Shown: positions 13,705-21,312 of the stretch, one piece after another
Numbering within the stretch: position 1 is the first letter of the stretch
How the letters are laid out: every line of letters begins with the position of its first letter
Source of the DNA: Flavobacteriaceae bacterium
GTDB lineage: Bacteria; Bacteroidota; Bacteroidia; Flavobacteriales; Flavobacteriaceae
Direction: 5' to 3'
NCBI GenBank assembly: GCA_021151665.1
Contig: JAGKWW010000047.1
Coordinates: 1-33,273, forward strand
Length of the DNA stretch: 33,273 bases
The notes under the pieces: model-generated
What the model was told of the DNA's origin: nothing
Databases searched by the model: none
The model's input: the letters and a program-made list of their open reading frames with translations, nothing else
Program-made: the position numbers and the translations under genes

Positions 13705-16305
13705 ATGAAACATTTGTACACACTTGCCCTGCTGGCATCCTGCTATTTCGGCTTTTCCCAGGCCCCCTCTGCTGAAGATGCCCTGAACCGGCTTATCAAT
13801 AATCCGGAATTTGTTAAGGATGTTATGGCTGCGGGAGAAGGCGAGCTTACTCCGGCTAAGCTGAACCAATATCTCGCCAGCTACGTTCCGGACCAAAGCA
13901 ATACGGTTATTAATGGCGCTAAGCTCGATTTGAATAAGCTATATTTTGCCAATTCGGGTAATGTGCAAACTGATGTAGTAGCCAACAAGCTCAGCTCAAT
14001 GCTTAAGCTGGATAACACCCAGGCTAAACTTTTCTCGGGCCTTATAACCGGTAATGCACCTGCTGCAAAACCTGGTAGCCTCCGCGGACTTTTATACGAA
14101 CAGGGAAAGGATAAGAAAACCGACCTTGCAGTAGATGCGGCGGTAGATTTTTTCCAGAAGAAAATAGGAGGGAATGCGTTCACCAATTCAATGATTGATA
14201 TCGGCGGAGGCTTAATGGGCAGCCTCATCACGAAAATGAACAAGCGCTACTACGAAAAGCTGGCGCAGGAACGCCTTTTGGAGCGCCTGAGTATTGATAA
14301 AGCGATATACCAGGCAGGCTCTACCTCGCTTTACGACCCGCAAAAGAAAAAAGTTGTTATTGGTAAGCTGCCTGAACACGAAGACCTGTTCCTTCATTTT
14401 ACCGCGACACAAAGCATGCCGAGCAACTACATCGGCTTTATGCAAAACAAGGTAGACTACGCCAAGGCAGTAAGCCTCTTAGATAAGGCCATTGCCCTGT
14501 ATCGCGAAAATCCGGAGAGGGGCTACTACCTTTATAACGCGTATCTGGACAGGGCAGTATGCAAAATGGAACTGGGGCAGTACCGGGCCGCCATTGTAGA
14601 CTACTACTACGCCGACGATATCCTTTCGGCGATTTTGGCCAAGAAGCTACCGGATAACTCGCTGAATACTACTTTTCCCCCGGGATTTTTTGATATGTCG
14701 AATAAAGCCACCTTTGGCAAAGGCAAGCCGGTTACAGTAATCGGCTCATTAAGTCAGACAGACAAGATGCAGCTGCTTATAGCACGGGCTTACGCTAAAT
14801 ACCGGCAGGGAGATTTTACCGGTGCCCTGGCTGACTCTGGCCTCGCTGCGCATCTGGCGCCGTCTGCTACTGCTGCAAAAGGTATTTCTTATCAGGGAAT
14901 GATAAGCGCTATCAATGGTATGGCACAGTTCGGAATGAAAAATTACGAGGCTGCCGAAACATCTTTCAACAAAGCAGGCATAGGTACTGATATAATCGGA
15001 GACAAGGACAAAGATGGCCTGGCAGATTTTATGGATCTCGACAAAGAGGGCCAGTCTTTCCAGGATGATAAATTGGAGGGCTTTGACTATATAGTATATC
15101 CTGCGCTGCCGGTTTTCTTCCCGTTCGACCTGATACAGGTAAAAGGCCTTGTTGCTGCAAAGACCGGAAAAATGGATGAGGCGATACAGCTTTATGAGGC
15201 AATTATAACTTCAGAGAACGGAAAGACTGCAGTTACAGGCCAGGCGGGCCGGATGTTCTCGAAGGCTAGCGGCGACATCTCCGCGGTCTATGGTTCGCTT
15301 GCTACTTTTTATTACGATAAAGGCGAAAAGAAGAAAGCATTAGAACTGCTGGACAGTGCAATAGACATTAGCCCGGAAGAGCCCGCGTATTACGTGAAAC
15401 GCGGAACATACAGAAAAGCAATGGGAATGGCGGCAGAAGCGGCGGCCGACTTTAAAAAGGCTAAAAATCCGGCTGCGGCAGACCCCTCCGGAACAACGGT
15501 TTCTTCGTCAAAACGCAGCCTCGATTATTACCAGACGCAGCTTGATAAAAATGAGTCCTCCGGAAATCCTGCGGCAAATTACACAGTATTAACAGATGCG
15601 CTTAAAGACTATCCTGACAAGAGTGGGTTTTTTAACGGTATGGTGAAATCGTTAGCGCTGTCAAAAGATCCTGCCAAAGCTACTGCGGCCGGGGCGATAA
15701 AAGGGCTTGCACCAAAATATGCTGCTGTATTCAATGCACTTGCGGCAGAGTATGCAGGCGATGCCAAAACGGCGGAAGACCAGTATTCCGCTGCATTTGC
15801 AAATGGCTTTCATTTTTACGATGCAAGGATGGCTGTACTCGACCTGCATAAAAAGCCATATTACTGCAAACTGCTTTCTTCACACCTGTCAAAAACCAAC
15901 AATAATTTTATAGCTGCGGACTTTAGCCGCGAGAAAACGGTCCGCATGCTCGACTCGCTTTACAACTCTATGCCCATTTACCGTGAAGCGACAGGTGCCA
16001 CCAAAAAGATGCTTGAAAAAAGCAAAGCAAAAGAATACGCCAAGAACCTTGGCGAGATAGAAAAGTACCTTGAAGCGCTGGATGATGATAAAACTGCTCT
16101 CGAGCTTTCGCCCATCATGACACTTGATAAAGTAGAGTGTCTTATGATTCTCGGTAAAAAAGCGGAAGCCGTAAATGTGGCCCAAAAGGCGGTGCAGGGC
16201 AAAAAAATGCGAAATTTTGTTGAAAGCATGCCCCAGCTTGCCGATACGCAGGTGCCTTATTTTAAAGCCCTGCAGAATATTGCAGATGGTGCTTGCGGAA
16301 AGTGA
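13705..16305 (+). CDS. Exported TPR-repeat protein
   Basis: I place the start at 13705 because it gives a signal peptide, MKHLYTLALLASCYFGFSQ; the in-frame ATG at 13645 would put 20 residues before it and lies between the palindrome and the -7 box. The 866-aa product is largely helical with TPR-like segments: AKAVSLLDKAIALYRENPERGYYLYNA (about 252-280), KMDEAIQLYEAIITSENG, and KKALELLDSAIDISPEEPAYYVKRGTYRKAMG. A short acidic stretch, DKDKDGLADFMDLD (433-446), resembles a calcium-binding loop. TPR arrays mediate protein-protein contacts, so a periplasmic or surface scaffold is likely, but no specific role can be assigned. It has no T9SS sorting domain. It is divergent from mce, and a strong hairpin terminator follows the stop. 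Confidence 0.85.
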   Translation: MKHLYTLALLASCYFGFSQAPSAEDALNRLINNPEFVKDVMAAGEGELTPAKLNQYLASYVPDQSNTVINGAKLDLNKLYFANSGNVQTDVVANKLSSMLKLDNTQAKLFSGLITGNAPAAKPGSLRGLLYEQGKDKKTDLAVDAAVDFFQKKIGGNAFTNSMIDIGGGLMGSLITKMNKRYYEKLAQERLLERLSIDKAIYQAGSTSLYDPQKKKVVIGKLPEHEDLFLHFTATQSMPSNYIGFMQNKVDYAKAVSLLDKAIALYRENPERGYYLYNAYLDRAVCKMELGQYRAAIVDYYYADDILSAILAKKLPDNSLNTTFPPGFFDMSNKATFGKGKPVTVIGSLSQTDKMQLLIARAYAKYRQGDFTGALADSGLAAHLAPSATAAKGISYQGMISAINGMAQFGMKNYEAAETSFNKAGIGTDIIGDKDKDGLADFMDLDKEGQSFQDDKLEGFDYIVYPALPVFFPFDLIQVKGLVAAKTGKMDEAIQLYEAIITSENGKTAVTGQAGRMFSKASGDISAVYGSLATFYYDKGEKKKALELLDSAIDISPEEPAYYVKRGTYRKAMGMAAEAAADFKKAKNPAAADPSGTTVSSSKRSLDYYQTQLDKNESSGNPAANYTVLTDALKDYPDKSGFFNGMVKSLALSKDPAKATAAGAIKGLAPKYAAVFNALAAEYAGDAKTAEDQYSAAFANGFHFYDARMAVLDLHKKPYYCKLLSSHLSKTNNNFIAADFSREKTVRMLDSLYNSMPIYREATGATKKMLEKSKAKEYAKNLGEIEKYLEALDDDKTALELSPIMTLDKVECLMILGKKAEAVNVAQKAVQGKKMRNFVESMPQLADTQVPYFKALQNIADGACGK

Positions 16306-16325
16306 TAGTGGGATGACAATTTATT

Positions 16326-16357
16326 AAGAGGTGGGCTATGATGCTCACCTCTTTTTT
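16326..16357 (+). terminator. Terminator of the TPR gene, overlapping the convergent gene's stop codon
   Basis: AAGAGGTGGGC pairs with GCTCACCTCTT (11 bp with one wobble) around a TATGAT loop and is followed by T6. The T run includes the first bases of the convergent gene's stop codon (16356-16358). On the minus strand only a weak T tract follows. Confidence 0.85.
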
Positions 16358-16724
16358 ATGACTTGTTGTTGCGCGAACTTTGCTTAGCTGCAAGAAAGCC
16401 TTTAATGGCATTTATCCCCATCCGCGCAATAATATAGGTAAAAACGCCTGTAAGCAGGGTGTTTAAAATGGGTTGTAGGGTTTTGGTTATTGCAAGATCG
16501 AAAGCATCAGTCTTTTGCTTTGTGAGTTCGCGTGCAAGTGTCTGGTAATTGGCAATTTCTTTTGACTTAGCGTCCTGTACCGTGGTTTCTGTGCTGTTGG
16601 TTAACACCGGGGGCTGTGGTAAAGCAAGGCTGTTTATTCTGAAAGTATACAATAGGCAACAGAATATAATTACCGTAAGCAAAACTCCTGTCACAGCCAG
16701 AAAAATTTGTTTTATCCTATCCAT
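16356..16724 (-). CDS. Small two-helix membrane protein of unknown function
   Basis: Start chosen at the ATG 16722-16724 (MDRIKQIFLAVTGVLLTVIIF). The frame stays open upstream into the tRNA gene and that extension is not credible. The 122-aa product has a hydrophobic helix at about 6-28, a polar and probably helical linker (SKEIANYQTLARELTKQKTDAFDLA), a second helix at about 84-101 (QPILNTLLTGVFTYIIAR), and a basic tail ending SSRNNKS. No family is recognised. It converges on the TPR gene. Its promoter region carries a TAAATGGGTATTT element identical over 13 bp to part of the palindrome at 13633-13654. Confidence 0.65.
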   Translation of the reverse strand: MDRIKQIFLAVTGVLLTVIIFCCLLYTFRINSLALPQPPVLTNSTETTVQDAKSKEIANYQTLARELTKQKTDAFDLAITKTLQPILNTLLTGVFTYIIARMGINAIKGFLAAKQSSRNNKS

Positions 16725-16750
16725 GCGTATTAGTTTGTAATTATGAGCGG

Positions 16751-16800
16751 GTAAGATAAGAGGAAAGCACGAATTTCTGTATCCCTGTAAATGGGTATTT
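16751..16800 (-). promoter_or_regulatory. Second GGTATTT site and -7-like box upstream of the 122-aa gene
   Basis: TAAATGGGTATTT (16788-16800) is identical to 13642-13654. The opposite arm, GTATCCC (16779-16785), matches AAATACC at 4 of 7 positions with the same N8 spacing. A TTATCTT-containing -7-like box is at 16751-16758 on the minus strand, again about 32 bp from the palindrome centre. The weak -7 match lowers certainty. Confidence 0.4.
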
Positions 16801-16881
16801 TTTGTTTCCATAGCCGCAAAAAATCCGCAATAGTTTAATCTACGGAGGCGCAGATGGAAATTAAATCTGAACAGGGTATAA

Positions 16882-16913
16882 TAAAAAAAGCCTCTGCATT
16901 GCTGTAGAGGCTT
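16882..16913 (-). terminator. Terminator of the tRNA gene
   Basis: On the minus strand AAGCCTCTACA pairs with TGCAGAGGCTT (11 bp with one wobble), loop GCAA, then T7. It begins 12 bp after the tRNA 3' end. Confidence 0.88.
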
Positions 16914-16924
16914 GTAAAACCGTG

Positions 16925-16998
16925 TGGTCCCACCTGGGCTCGAACCAGGGACCACCTGATTATGAGTCAGGTGCTCTAACCAACTGAGCTATAGGACC
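16925..16998 (-). tRNA. tRNA with CAU anticodon (elongator Met or Ile2)
   Basis: A 74-nt cloverleaf on the minus strand. Acceptor stem GGTCCTA/TGGGACC; D-arm GCTC-AGTTGGTTA-GAGC; anticodon arm CCTGA-CTCATAA-TCAGG with anticodon CAT; 5-nt variable loop; T-arm CCTGG-TTCGAGC-CCAGG; discriminator A. The 3' CCA is not encoded. A CAT anticodon with C4-G69 and C5-G68 in the acceptor stem resembles the E. coli pattern recognised by TilS, so the lysidine-modified Ile2 tRNA is a real alternative to elongator Met. A U-rich terminator follows. Confidence 0.93.
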
Positions 16999-17011
16999 GG
17001 TTTTGAGGTTG

Positions 17012-17043
17012 CAATATTACTATAATTTTTATTTGGATGCAAA
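17012..17043 (-). promoter_or_regulatory. Promoter of the tRNA gene
   Basis: On the minus strand there is a -33 TTTG (17040-17043), a 20-bp spacer and a -7 TAATATTG (one mismatch to TANNTTTG) at 17012-17019, ending 13 bp before the mature tRNA 5' end. This is the only promoter in the window where I see both boxes at a standard distance. Confidence 0.6.
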
Positions 17044-17138
17044 TAAATTCCCTAATTAATTGGAGTGTATTAAAGCTGTGCTGGCATACAGGCTATTAAA
17101 GTTTTGTTACTGCTGTTTTTCCCGTCAGGTAGGGGTGG

Positions 17139-17146
17139 TATCTTTG
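17139..17146 (+). promoter_or_regulatory. -7 promoter box TATCTTTG of the small lipoprotein gene
   Basis: Exact TANNTTTG, 60 bp before the proposed ATG at 17207. The -33 region has a T run but no TTTG at the standard distance. Confidence 0.5.
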
Positions 17147-17206
17147 TAGTCAAATGGCTGTACGACAGCTGTTGGAATGCTGAGGTATAACTTAAATGTA
17201 ATGATT

Positions 17207-17386
17207 ATGAAGCCAACAACCTGTAAGATCCTTTTTCTGATTGCGATGGTATTGTCCCTGTTCTTTTTCGGTGCGTGCCGCGACACCAACCCCAAAACAC
17301 CCGAAACTGATATGGACATGACGTCCGATTCTGTGCTTGCGCCTGGCGATACCGTACACAATGATACGGTTTCCCGAAGGGATTGA
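17207..17386 (+). CDS. Small lipoprotein of unknown function
   Basis: A 59-aa product starting MKPTTCKILFLIAMVLSLFFFGACRD. The hydrophobic stretch ends in FGAC, an acceptable lipobox, giving a mature acylated peptide of about 35 residues that is acidic and rich in Asp, Thr and Pro (TPETDMDMTSDSVLAPGD). Two in-frame ATG codons lie upstream (17177, 17201); the chosen start gives the shortest N-region of a lipoprotein signal. It converges on the decarboxylase gene with about 19 bp between stops. No homologue is recognised. Short length leaves some doubt that it is real, but the exact promoter box and the lipobox support it. Confidence 0.6.
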   Translation: MKPTTCKILFLIAMVLSLFFFGACRDTNPKTPETDMDMTSDSVLAPGDTVHNDTVSRRD

Positions 17387-17405
17387 TTTTACTCGCGGCT
17401 ATTGT

Positions 17406-18656
17406 TCAGGCCATACTGTTTGTTTGTGTCACTGCATCCAGGTGCTCAAGGAATGTTTCCAGGTGGCCGGTGTCTACGTGGTCCATCACGACTATCTTAA
17501 ACCAGCGGTTGTCTCCGTTATGGCGTTGCGGGACCAGGTTAAATTTACGGGCAACTTCATCGGGTACATACCGGGCGTCGATTGTAACGATGTTCATAAA
17601 CTCTTCCCTGAAATACTCAATTCCCCGCTTGTCCAGGGCCTCGCACAGCCATGTGGTGCGCATCAGGAGTATCTTCACTTTTTCTGCCCAGCCGTGGGGG
17701 CCGTAGGTAAATAAGATAGCCCATACTGCAACGGCATTCACGCCGGGCCGGCTTCCGCAAAGCGTTAAGTCCGTTCCTTCTACATATTCAGCTTCTTTGG
17801 TAAGCACATTTTCCATTAGCCCCTTCCTGCATATAAATATGCCCGTACCATAGGGCGCCTGGAGCATCTTATGCGCGTCTATGGTGACTGACTGTACAGC
17901 AGGATTTTGAAAGTTCATAGTGCTTCCCGGATTGCTGAACGGATATACGAATCCGCCGTAAGCCCCATCAAGGTGAACTTTATAGTGAAGACCGTATTTG
18001 TCAAGGAGATTGGTATAGACCTCGACATCATCAACAGACCCGAACATCGTTGTGCCCATATTGGCCACCACGATAAAATATTTCTTTCCCTCTATACGGG
18101 CAGCCATTACCATCCCTTCCAGGGCTACCTCGTCAATATAACGGCTTTTTTCGTGCACCGGGGTTTTTATCCAGTCCAGCATAAGCAGGTTGCTGCCTTT
18201 GGGTATAGAATAATGCGTGTCTTCAGAGGCCAGGATGGCGATCTCCGATGCGGTTGCCCCATAGCGGTTCATGAAATAATTACGGTATATCCACATCGCT
18301 TCAATATTGGCCTCGGTTCCGCCCGGCGATATGTACCCGTCATAAGACCCGGGCTCTGCTTTGAAAATATCTACCGCAACTACATTCAGCACTTCGCGCT
18401 CAATTTCCTGGGTGCCGCTAAAAGCTTTTTCGCCCTGCCCAAAGGTATGGCAGCCAATGTTGTTTGGGTTGGCTACAAATGTTTTAAGTATGGGGGCGTC
18501 TTTCAGAAAAGGGGCTTCTTCATAAAATACTTTACCGTCGAGCTTCGAAGCCGGATATCCGAGCGTTGCATCTGTAGAAAAGTTTACATTTTCACTAAGT
18601 GCCGCTTCCAGGCGATTCAGGCGCTCCTGCCGGGGCAGTCTTTTCCAGTATTGCAT
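17406..18656 (-). CDS. PLP-dependent group II amino acid decarboxylase
   Basis: Start chosen at 18654-18656 (MQYWKRLPRQ) because an exact TANNTTTG box lies just upstream and would sit inside any longer frame (which could reach 18722). The 416-aa enzyme belongs to the group II decarboxylases, whose members act on histidine, aromatic amino acids or glutamate. Visible landmarks are SPGGTEANIEAMW (110-122, cofactor phosphate), EDTHYSIPKG with H148 stacking on PLP, HLDGAYGGF with D230 pairing with the pyridine nitrogen, and DAHKMLQAPYG with the Schiff-base lysine K263. CHTFGQGEKAFSGTQEIE (69-86) is part of the substrate pocket region. The ending THLETFL-like segment (DTGHLETFLEHLDAV) closes the small domain. 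The substrate cannot be fixed; a histidine-decarboxylase-like enzyme is the closest impression. It stands alone, divergent from the AsmA gene. Confidence 0.85.
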   Translation of the reverse strand: MQYWKRLPRQERLNRLEAALSENVNFSTDATLGYPASKLDGKVFYEEAPFLKDAPILKTFVANPNNIGCHTFGQGEKAFSGTQEIEREVLNVVAVDIFKAEPGSYDGYISPGGTEANIEAMWIYRNYFMNRYGATASEIAILASEDTHYSIPKGSNLLMLDWIKTPVHEKSRYIDEVALEGMVMAARIEGKKYFIVVANMGTTMFGSVDDVEVYTNLLDKYGLHYKVHLDGAYGGFVYPFSNPGSTMNFQNPAVQSVTIDAHKMLQAPYGTGIFICRKGLMENVLTKEAEYVEGTDLTLCGSRPGVNAVAVWAILFTYGPHGWAEKVKILLMRTTWLCEALDKRGIEYFREEFMNIVTIDARYVPDEVARKFNLVPQRHNGDNRWFKIVVMDHVDTGHLETFLEHLDAVTQTNSMA

Positions 18657-18678
18657 GTGTTTACATTTTTTTACAGCG

Positions 18679-18686
18679 CAAAGGTA
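18679..18686 (-). promoter_or_regulatory. -7 promoter box TACCTTTG of the decarboxylase gene
   Basis: Exact TANNTTTG on the minus strand, 22 bp before the ATG at 18656. It argues against upstream in-frame start codons. Confidence 0.55.
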
Positions 18687-18731
18687 GGACGCTGATTTTT
18701 GGCATTTTATGACTTTCGTCATATGCCTTAG

Positions 18732-18751
18732 CGGTATTTAGGGAAATACCG
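18732..18751. promoter_or_regulatory. Palindrome CGGTATTT-N4-AAATACCG between divergent genes
   Basis: A perfect 8-bp inverted repeat with loop AGGG in the 147-bp gap between the decarboxylase and AsmA start codons. It contains the same GGTATTT/AAATACC half-sites as the site at 13633-13654, but in the opposite order and with shorter spacing. It may be an operator; as RNA it could form a hairpin. -7-like boxes toward AsmA are TAGTTTTA at 18770 and TATCTTTA at 18792. Confidence 0.4.
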
Positions 18752-18803
18752 ACTTTAACATTTTTTAAATAGTTTTAGATAATCGGCTCATTATCTTTAA
18801 GCT

Positions 18804-21278
18804 ATGGCAGAGATTATGGAGGAAGCAGGTCAAGATTTTATTAAAAAGAGAAGTGCATTACGCGTTGTAGCGAGGCTTATTGCCGGACTTGTACTTTTGG
18901 TGGTAATGGGTTACCTCGGAGTAGCATGGTACGTGCAAACGCATAAGGAACAGGTATTGCAGGGACTTTCTGAAAAACTTAATGAGAATATTTCCGGCAC
19001 ACTCACTATCGGCAATCTTGAGCCGGCCTTTTTGACATCTTTTCCTAATATTGCTTTGCGCCTTGAAAATGTGGTATTACGGGACAGCCTGTGCAACCGG
19101 CATAAACATACCGTCCTGAAAGCGGGCAGGGTAGATGTTTCAGTAAACCTTGCTGCACTTTTGCGGGGCACCATACAGATAAAAAAAGTGGCGGTAAGAA
19201 ATGCAAGGGTCGATCTGTTTACGAATACCGCAGGTTACAGCAACACCAGCGTATTCCGAAAAAAGAAGCGGGCGGTGGCAGGAAGTGGCGGTGGCGGTAG
19301 TTTTCCCGAATTGCGGAAGATACTACTGGAAGATGTTGTTTTTGTAGCCGATAACCAAAAGCAGCAGAAACTTTACCACTTCGAGATACACCATGCTGCC
19401 TGTTCTGTCCGGTATTCGGGTGACAGCTGGCATGCCAATGCATCGCTATCGGCAGTGGCCAGAAGTATGGCTTTTAGCGTTGCAAAGGGCAGCTTCATAA
19501 AAGATAAAGATATAAACGGCAGCTTTAGTATAGGCTATGATGCGTCGGCAGGAGAAGTGACCTTTGAAAAACAACCTTTAAGAATAGGAAGCGAAAATTT
19601 TGAGATTGCCGCTTCGTTTAAAACAGGGGGGCCGACCACACCTTTTACAATTTCGATTTATAATAATTCAATACTTTGGACTAATGCTGCCAGGCTGCTA
19701 TCCGGCAATATTACGCGAAAGCTGTTAATGTTTAACCTGGATAACCCCATAACGGTTGCCTGCCTGCTAAAAGGCAACTTTGATGAGCGGGGTGACCCGT
19801 TGATCGAAGTAAGGGCGTCAACGGCAGGAAATAAGCTTACTTCTCCGGGTGGCACTGCAAAAAAATGCAGTTTTAAGGGAAGATTTACCAACCGGTACAA
19901 TACCCAGTCGGAGATGAGCGACGCAAATTCCGCGATTGTACTAAGCGATTTTTCAGCGGAGTATTCAGGTATACCCATAGCTATGAGAACTATGGTAATA
20001 AGCAACCTCGACCATCCCGCGGCCCGTGGCGACCTTAGCTCCGATTTTAAGGTTTCGCAACTGGGAGGCCTCATTGACAAAAGCCTGTTGAAGTTTGGTA
20101 AGGGATCGGCCAAACTCAATTTAAATTACAGTGCAGATATTGTTAACTATCAGTTTGTCCGCCCCTTTGTTACCGGGGTGGTAAAAGTATCCGGCGCCGA
20201 GGCTTACTATGTGCCGCGAAATCTGGCGGTAAAGGATATTAATGTGGCTCTCTATATTACCAAAGACCAGCTCTCTACCAACACTATCACAATGAAATGC
20301 GGGCGCAGCAGCATTAGTATGAAAGGTTACCTCGATAATTTTTTGAACCTCTATTACGATTCGCCCGAAAGGATGGTGCTTAACTGGGAGGTAAGTGCGC
20401 CGGCTTTGTATCTTTCCGATTTTATAGGTTTTGCAGGGAGCCGCGGCAGGGCACGGCCAGTGGACAAAGCACCTCAAAAAGGCAGTGGAAGGATTTCTGA
20501 AGGGATAAACTTCTTTTTTGAAAAGTGTAACGTTGCTGCCAGGGTAAGTGCGGGACGTCTCATCTATAATAATTTTACTGCAAAAGATGTAATGGCCAAA
20601 ATTTACGCAGCAGAAGACAGGCTTGTGCTTGACAAAGCAGTGTTACAGCACGCCGGTGGAACCATGGCACTTTCCGGCACAGTAAAGCCGGCAGGCAGCT
20701 CCAGCGCATTTGCGGTACACGCAAAAATACAACGGGCCAACGTTCGGCAGTTCTTTAAAGATTTCAACAATTTTGGTATGCAGTCCCTGAAATCAGATAA
20801 TCTGAAGGGCTTCCTTTCTTCAGACACGTCACTTTCGGGCAGGCTCTCCGGTAGTGGAACGCTGCTCCCGGGATCGTTGCAGGGAAAGGTTAAGTTTACC
20901 CTGCTTAACGGCGCACTGTTAGATTTTGCCCCTGTGCGTAATGTTGCAAAATTTGCCTTCCCGTTTCGTGATAGCCGGAATATTACCATTAAAAAGCTTG
21001 AAGGCAGTTTGGGTGTAAAGGGCACCAGCGTTGCCATTGCGCCCATGCAGGTAAATACCAGCGTACTTAATATGGATATAGCGGGAGTTTACTCACTTGG
21101 GCGGGGCACTAATATTGGTATCGATGTGCCCTTGCGAAATCCTGAAAGGGACGAAGGTATCACAGACCGCAAAGAGCTGGCCGCACGCCGTCACCGGGGT
21201 ATAGTACTTCACCTTACAGCCGCCGACGGAGATGATGGCAGGGTTCAAATCACATTAGGCAAAAAAAACCGGGAGTGA
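18804..21278 (+). CDS. AsmA-like inner-membrane/periplasmic protein
   Basis: An 824-aa protein with a cytoplasmic N-tail, one helix at about 21-43 (VVARLIAGLVLLVVMGYLGVAWYV) and a very long periplasmic, beta-rich remainder. The N-terminal part has the AsmA signature: ISGTLTIGNLEPAFLTSFPNIALRLENVVLRD (about 63-94), followed by AGRVDVSVNLAALLRGTIQIKKV. The C-terminal part resembles the AsmA-2 domain (GSLQGKVKFTLLNGALLDFAPVRNVAKF, ITIKKLEGSLGVKGTSVAI). AsmA relatives are bridge-like proteins thought to help lipid movement and outer-membrane homeostasis. The ATG at 18804 has a -7-like box close upstream. The last codons (GKKNRE) overlap the terminator of the convergent ATPase gene. Confidence 0.87.
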   Translation: MAEIMEEAGQDFIKKRSALRVVARLIAGLVLLVVMGYLGVAWYVQTHKEQVLQGLSEKLNENISGTLTIGNLEPAFLTSFPNIALRLENVVLRDSLCNRHKHTVLKAGRVDVSVNLAALLRGTIQIKKVAVRNARVDLFTNTAGYSNTSVFRKKKRAVAGSGGGGSFPELRKILLEDVVFVADNQKQQKLYHFEIHHAACSVRYSGDSWHANASLSAVARSMAFSVAKGSFIKDKDINGSFSIGYDASAGEVTFEKQPLRIGSENFEIAASFKTGGPTTPFTISIYNNSILWTNAARLLSGNITRKLLMFNLDNPITVACLLKGNFDERGDPLIEVRASTAGNKLTSPGGTAKKCSFKGRFTNRYNTQSEMSDANSAIVLSDFSAEYSGIPIAMRTMVISNLDHPAARGDLSSDFKVSQLGGLIDKSLLKFGKGSAKLNLNYSADIVNYQFVRPFVTGVVKVSGAEAYYVPRNLAVKDINVALYITKDQLSTNTITMKCGRSSISMKGYLDNFLNLYYDSPERMVLNWEVSAPALYLSDFIGFAGSRGRARPVDKAPQKGSGRISEGINFFFEKCNVAARVSAGRLIYNNFTAKDVMAKIYAAEDRLVLDKAVLQHAGGTMALSGTVKPAGSSSAFAVHAKIQRANVRQFFKDFNNFGMQSLKSDNLKGFLSSDTSLSGRLSGSGTLLPGSLQGKVKFTLLNGALLDFAPVRNVAKFAFPFRDSRNITIKKLEGSLGVKGTSVAIAPMQVNTSVLNMDIAGVYSLGRGTNIGIDVPLRNPERDEGITDRKELAARRHRGIVLHLTAADGDDGRVQITLGKKNRE

Positions 21279-21286
21279 CCCCGGTT
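21261..21286 (-). terminator. Terminator of the ATPase gene, embedded in the 3' end of the AsmA coding sequence
   Basis: On the minus strand AACCGGG-N6-CCCGGTT is followed by T8. The T run and one arm are encoded by the AsmA codons GKKNR, so the element lies partly inside the convergent coding sequence. The ATPase stop is at 21313. Confidence 0.85.
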
Positions 21287-21312
21287 GATTGCTTAAATGT
21301 TTGAACGTTTTA

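Noticed and set aside
16725..16955. N-terminal extension of the 122-aa membrane protein into the tRNA gene
   Set aside because: The extension overlaps the tRNA and its terminator, which are secure; the ATG at 16724 gives a sensible membrane protein.
18657..18722. Longer start for the decarboxylase
   Set aside because: The extra 22 codons run through an exact TANNTTTG box and give no family-like sequence.
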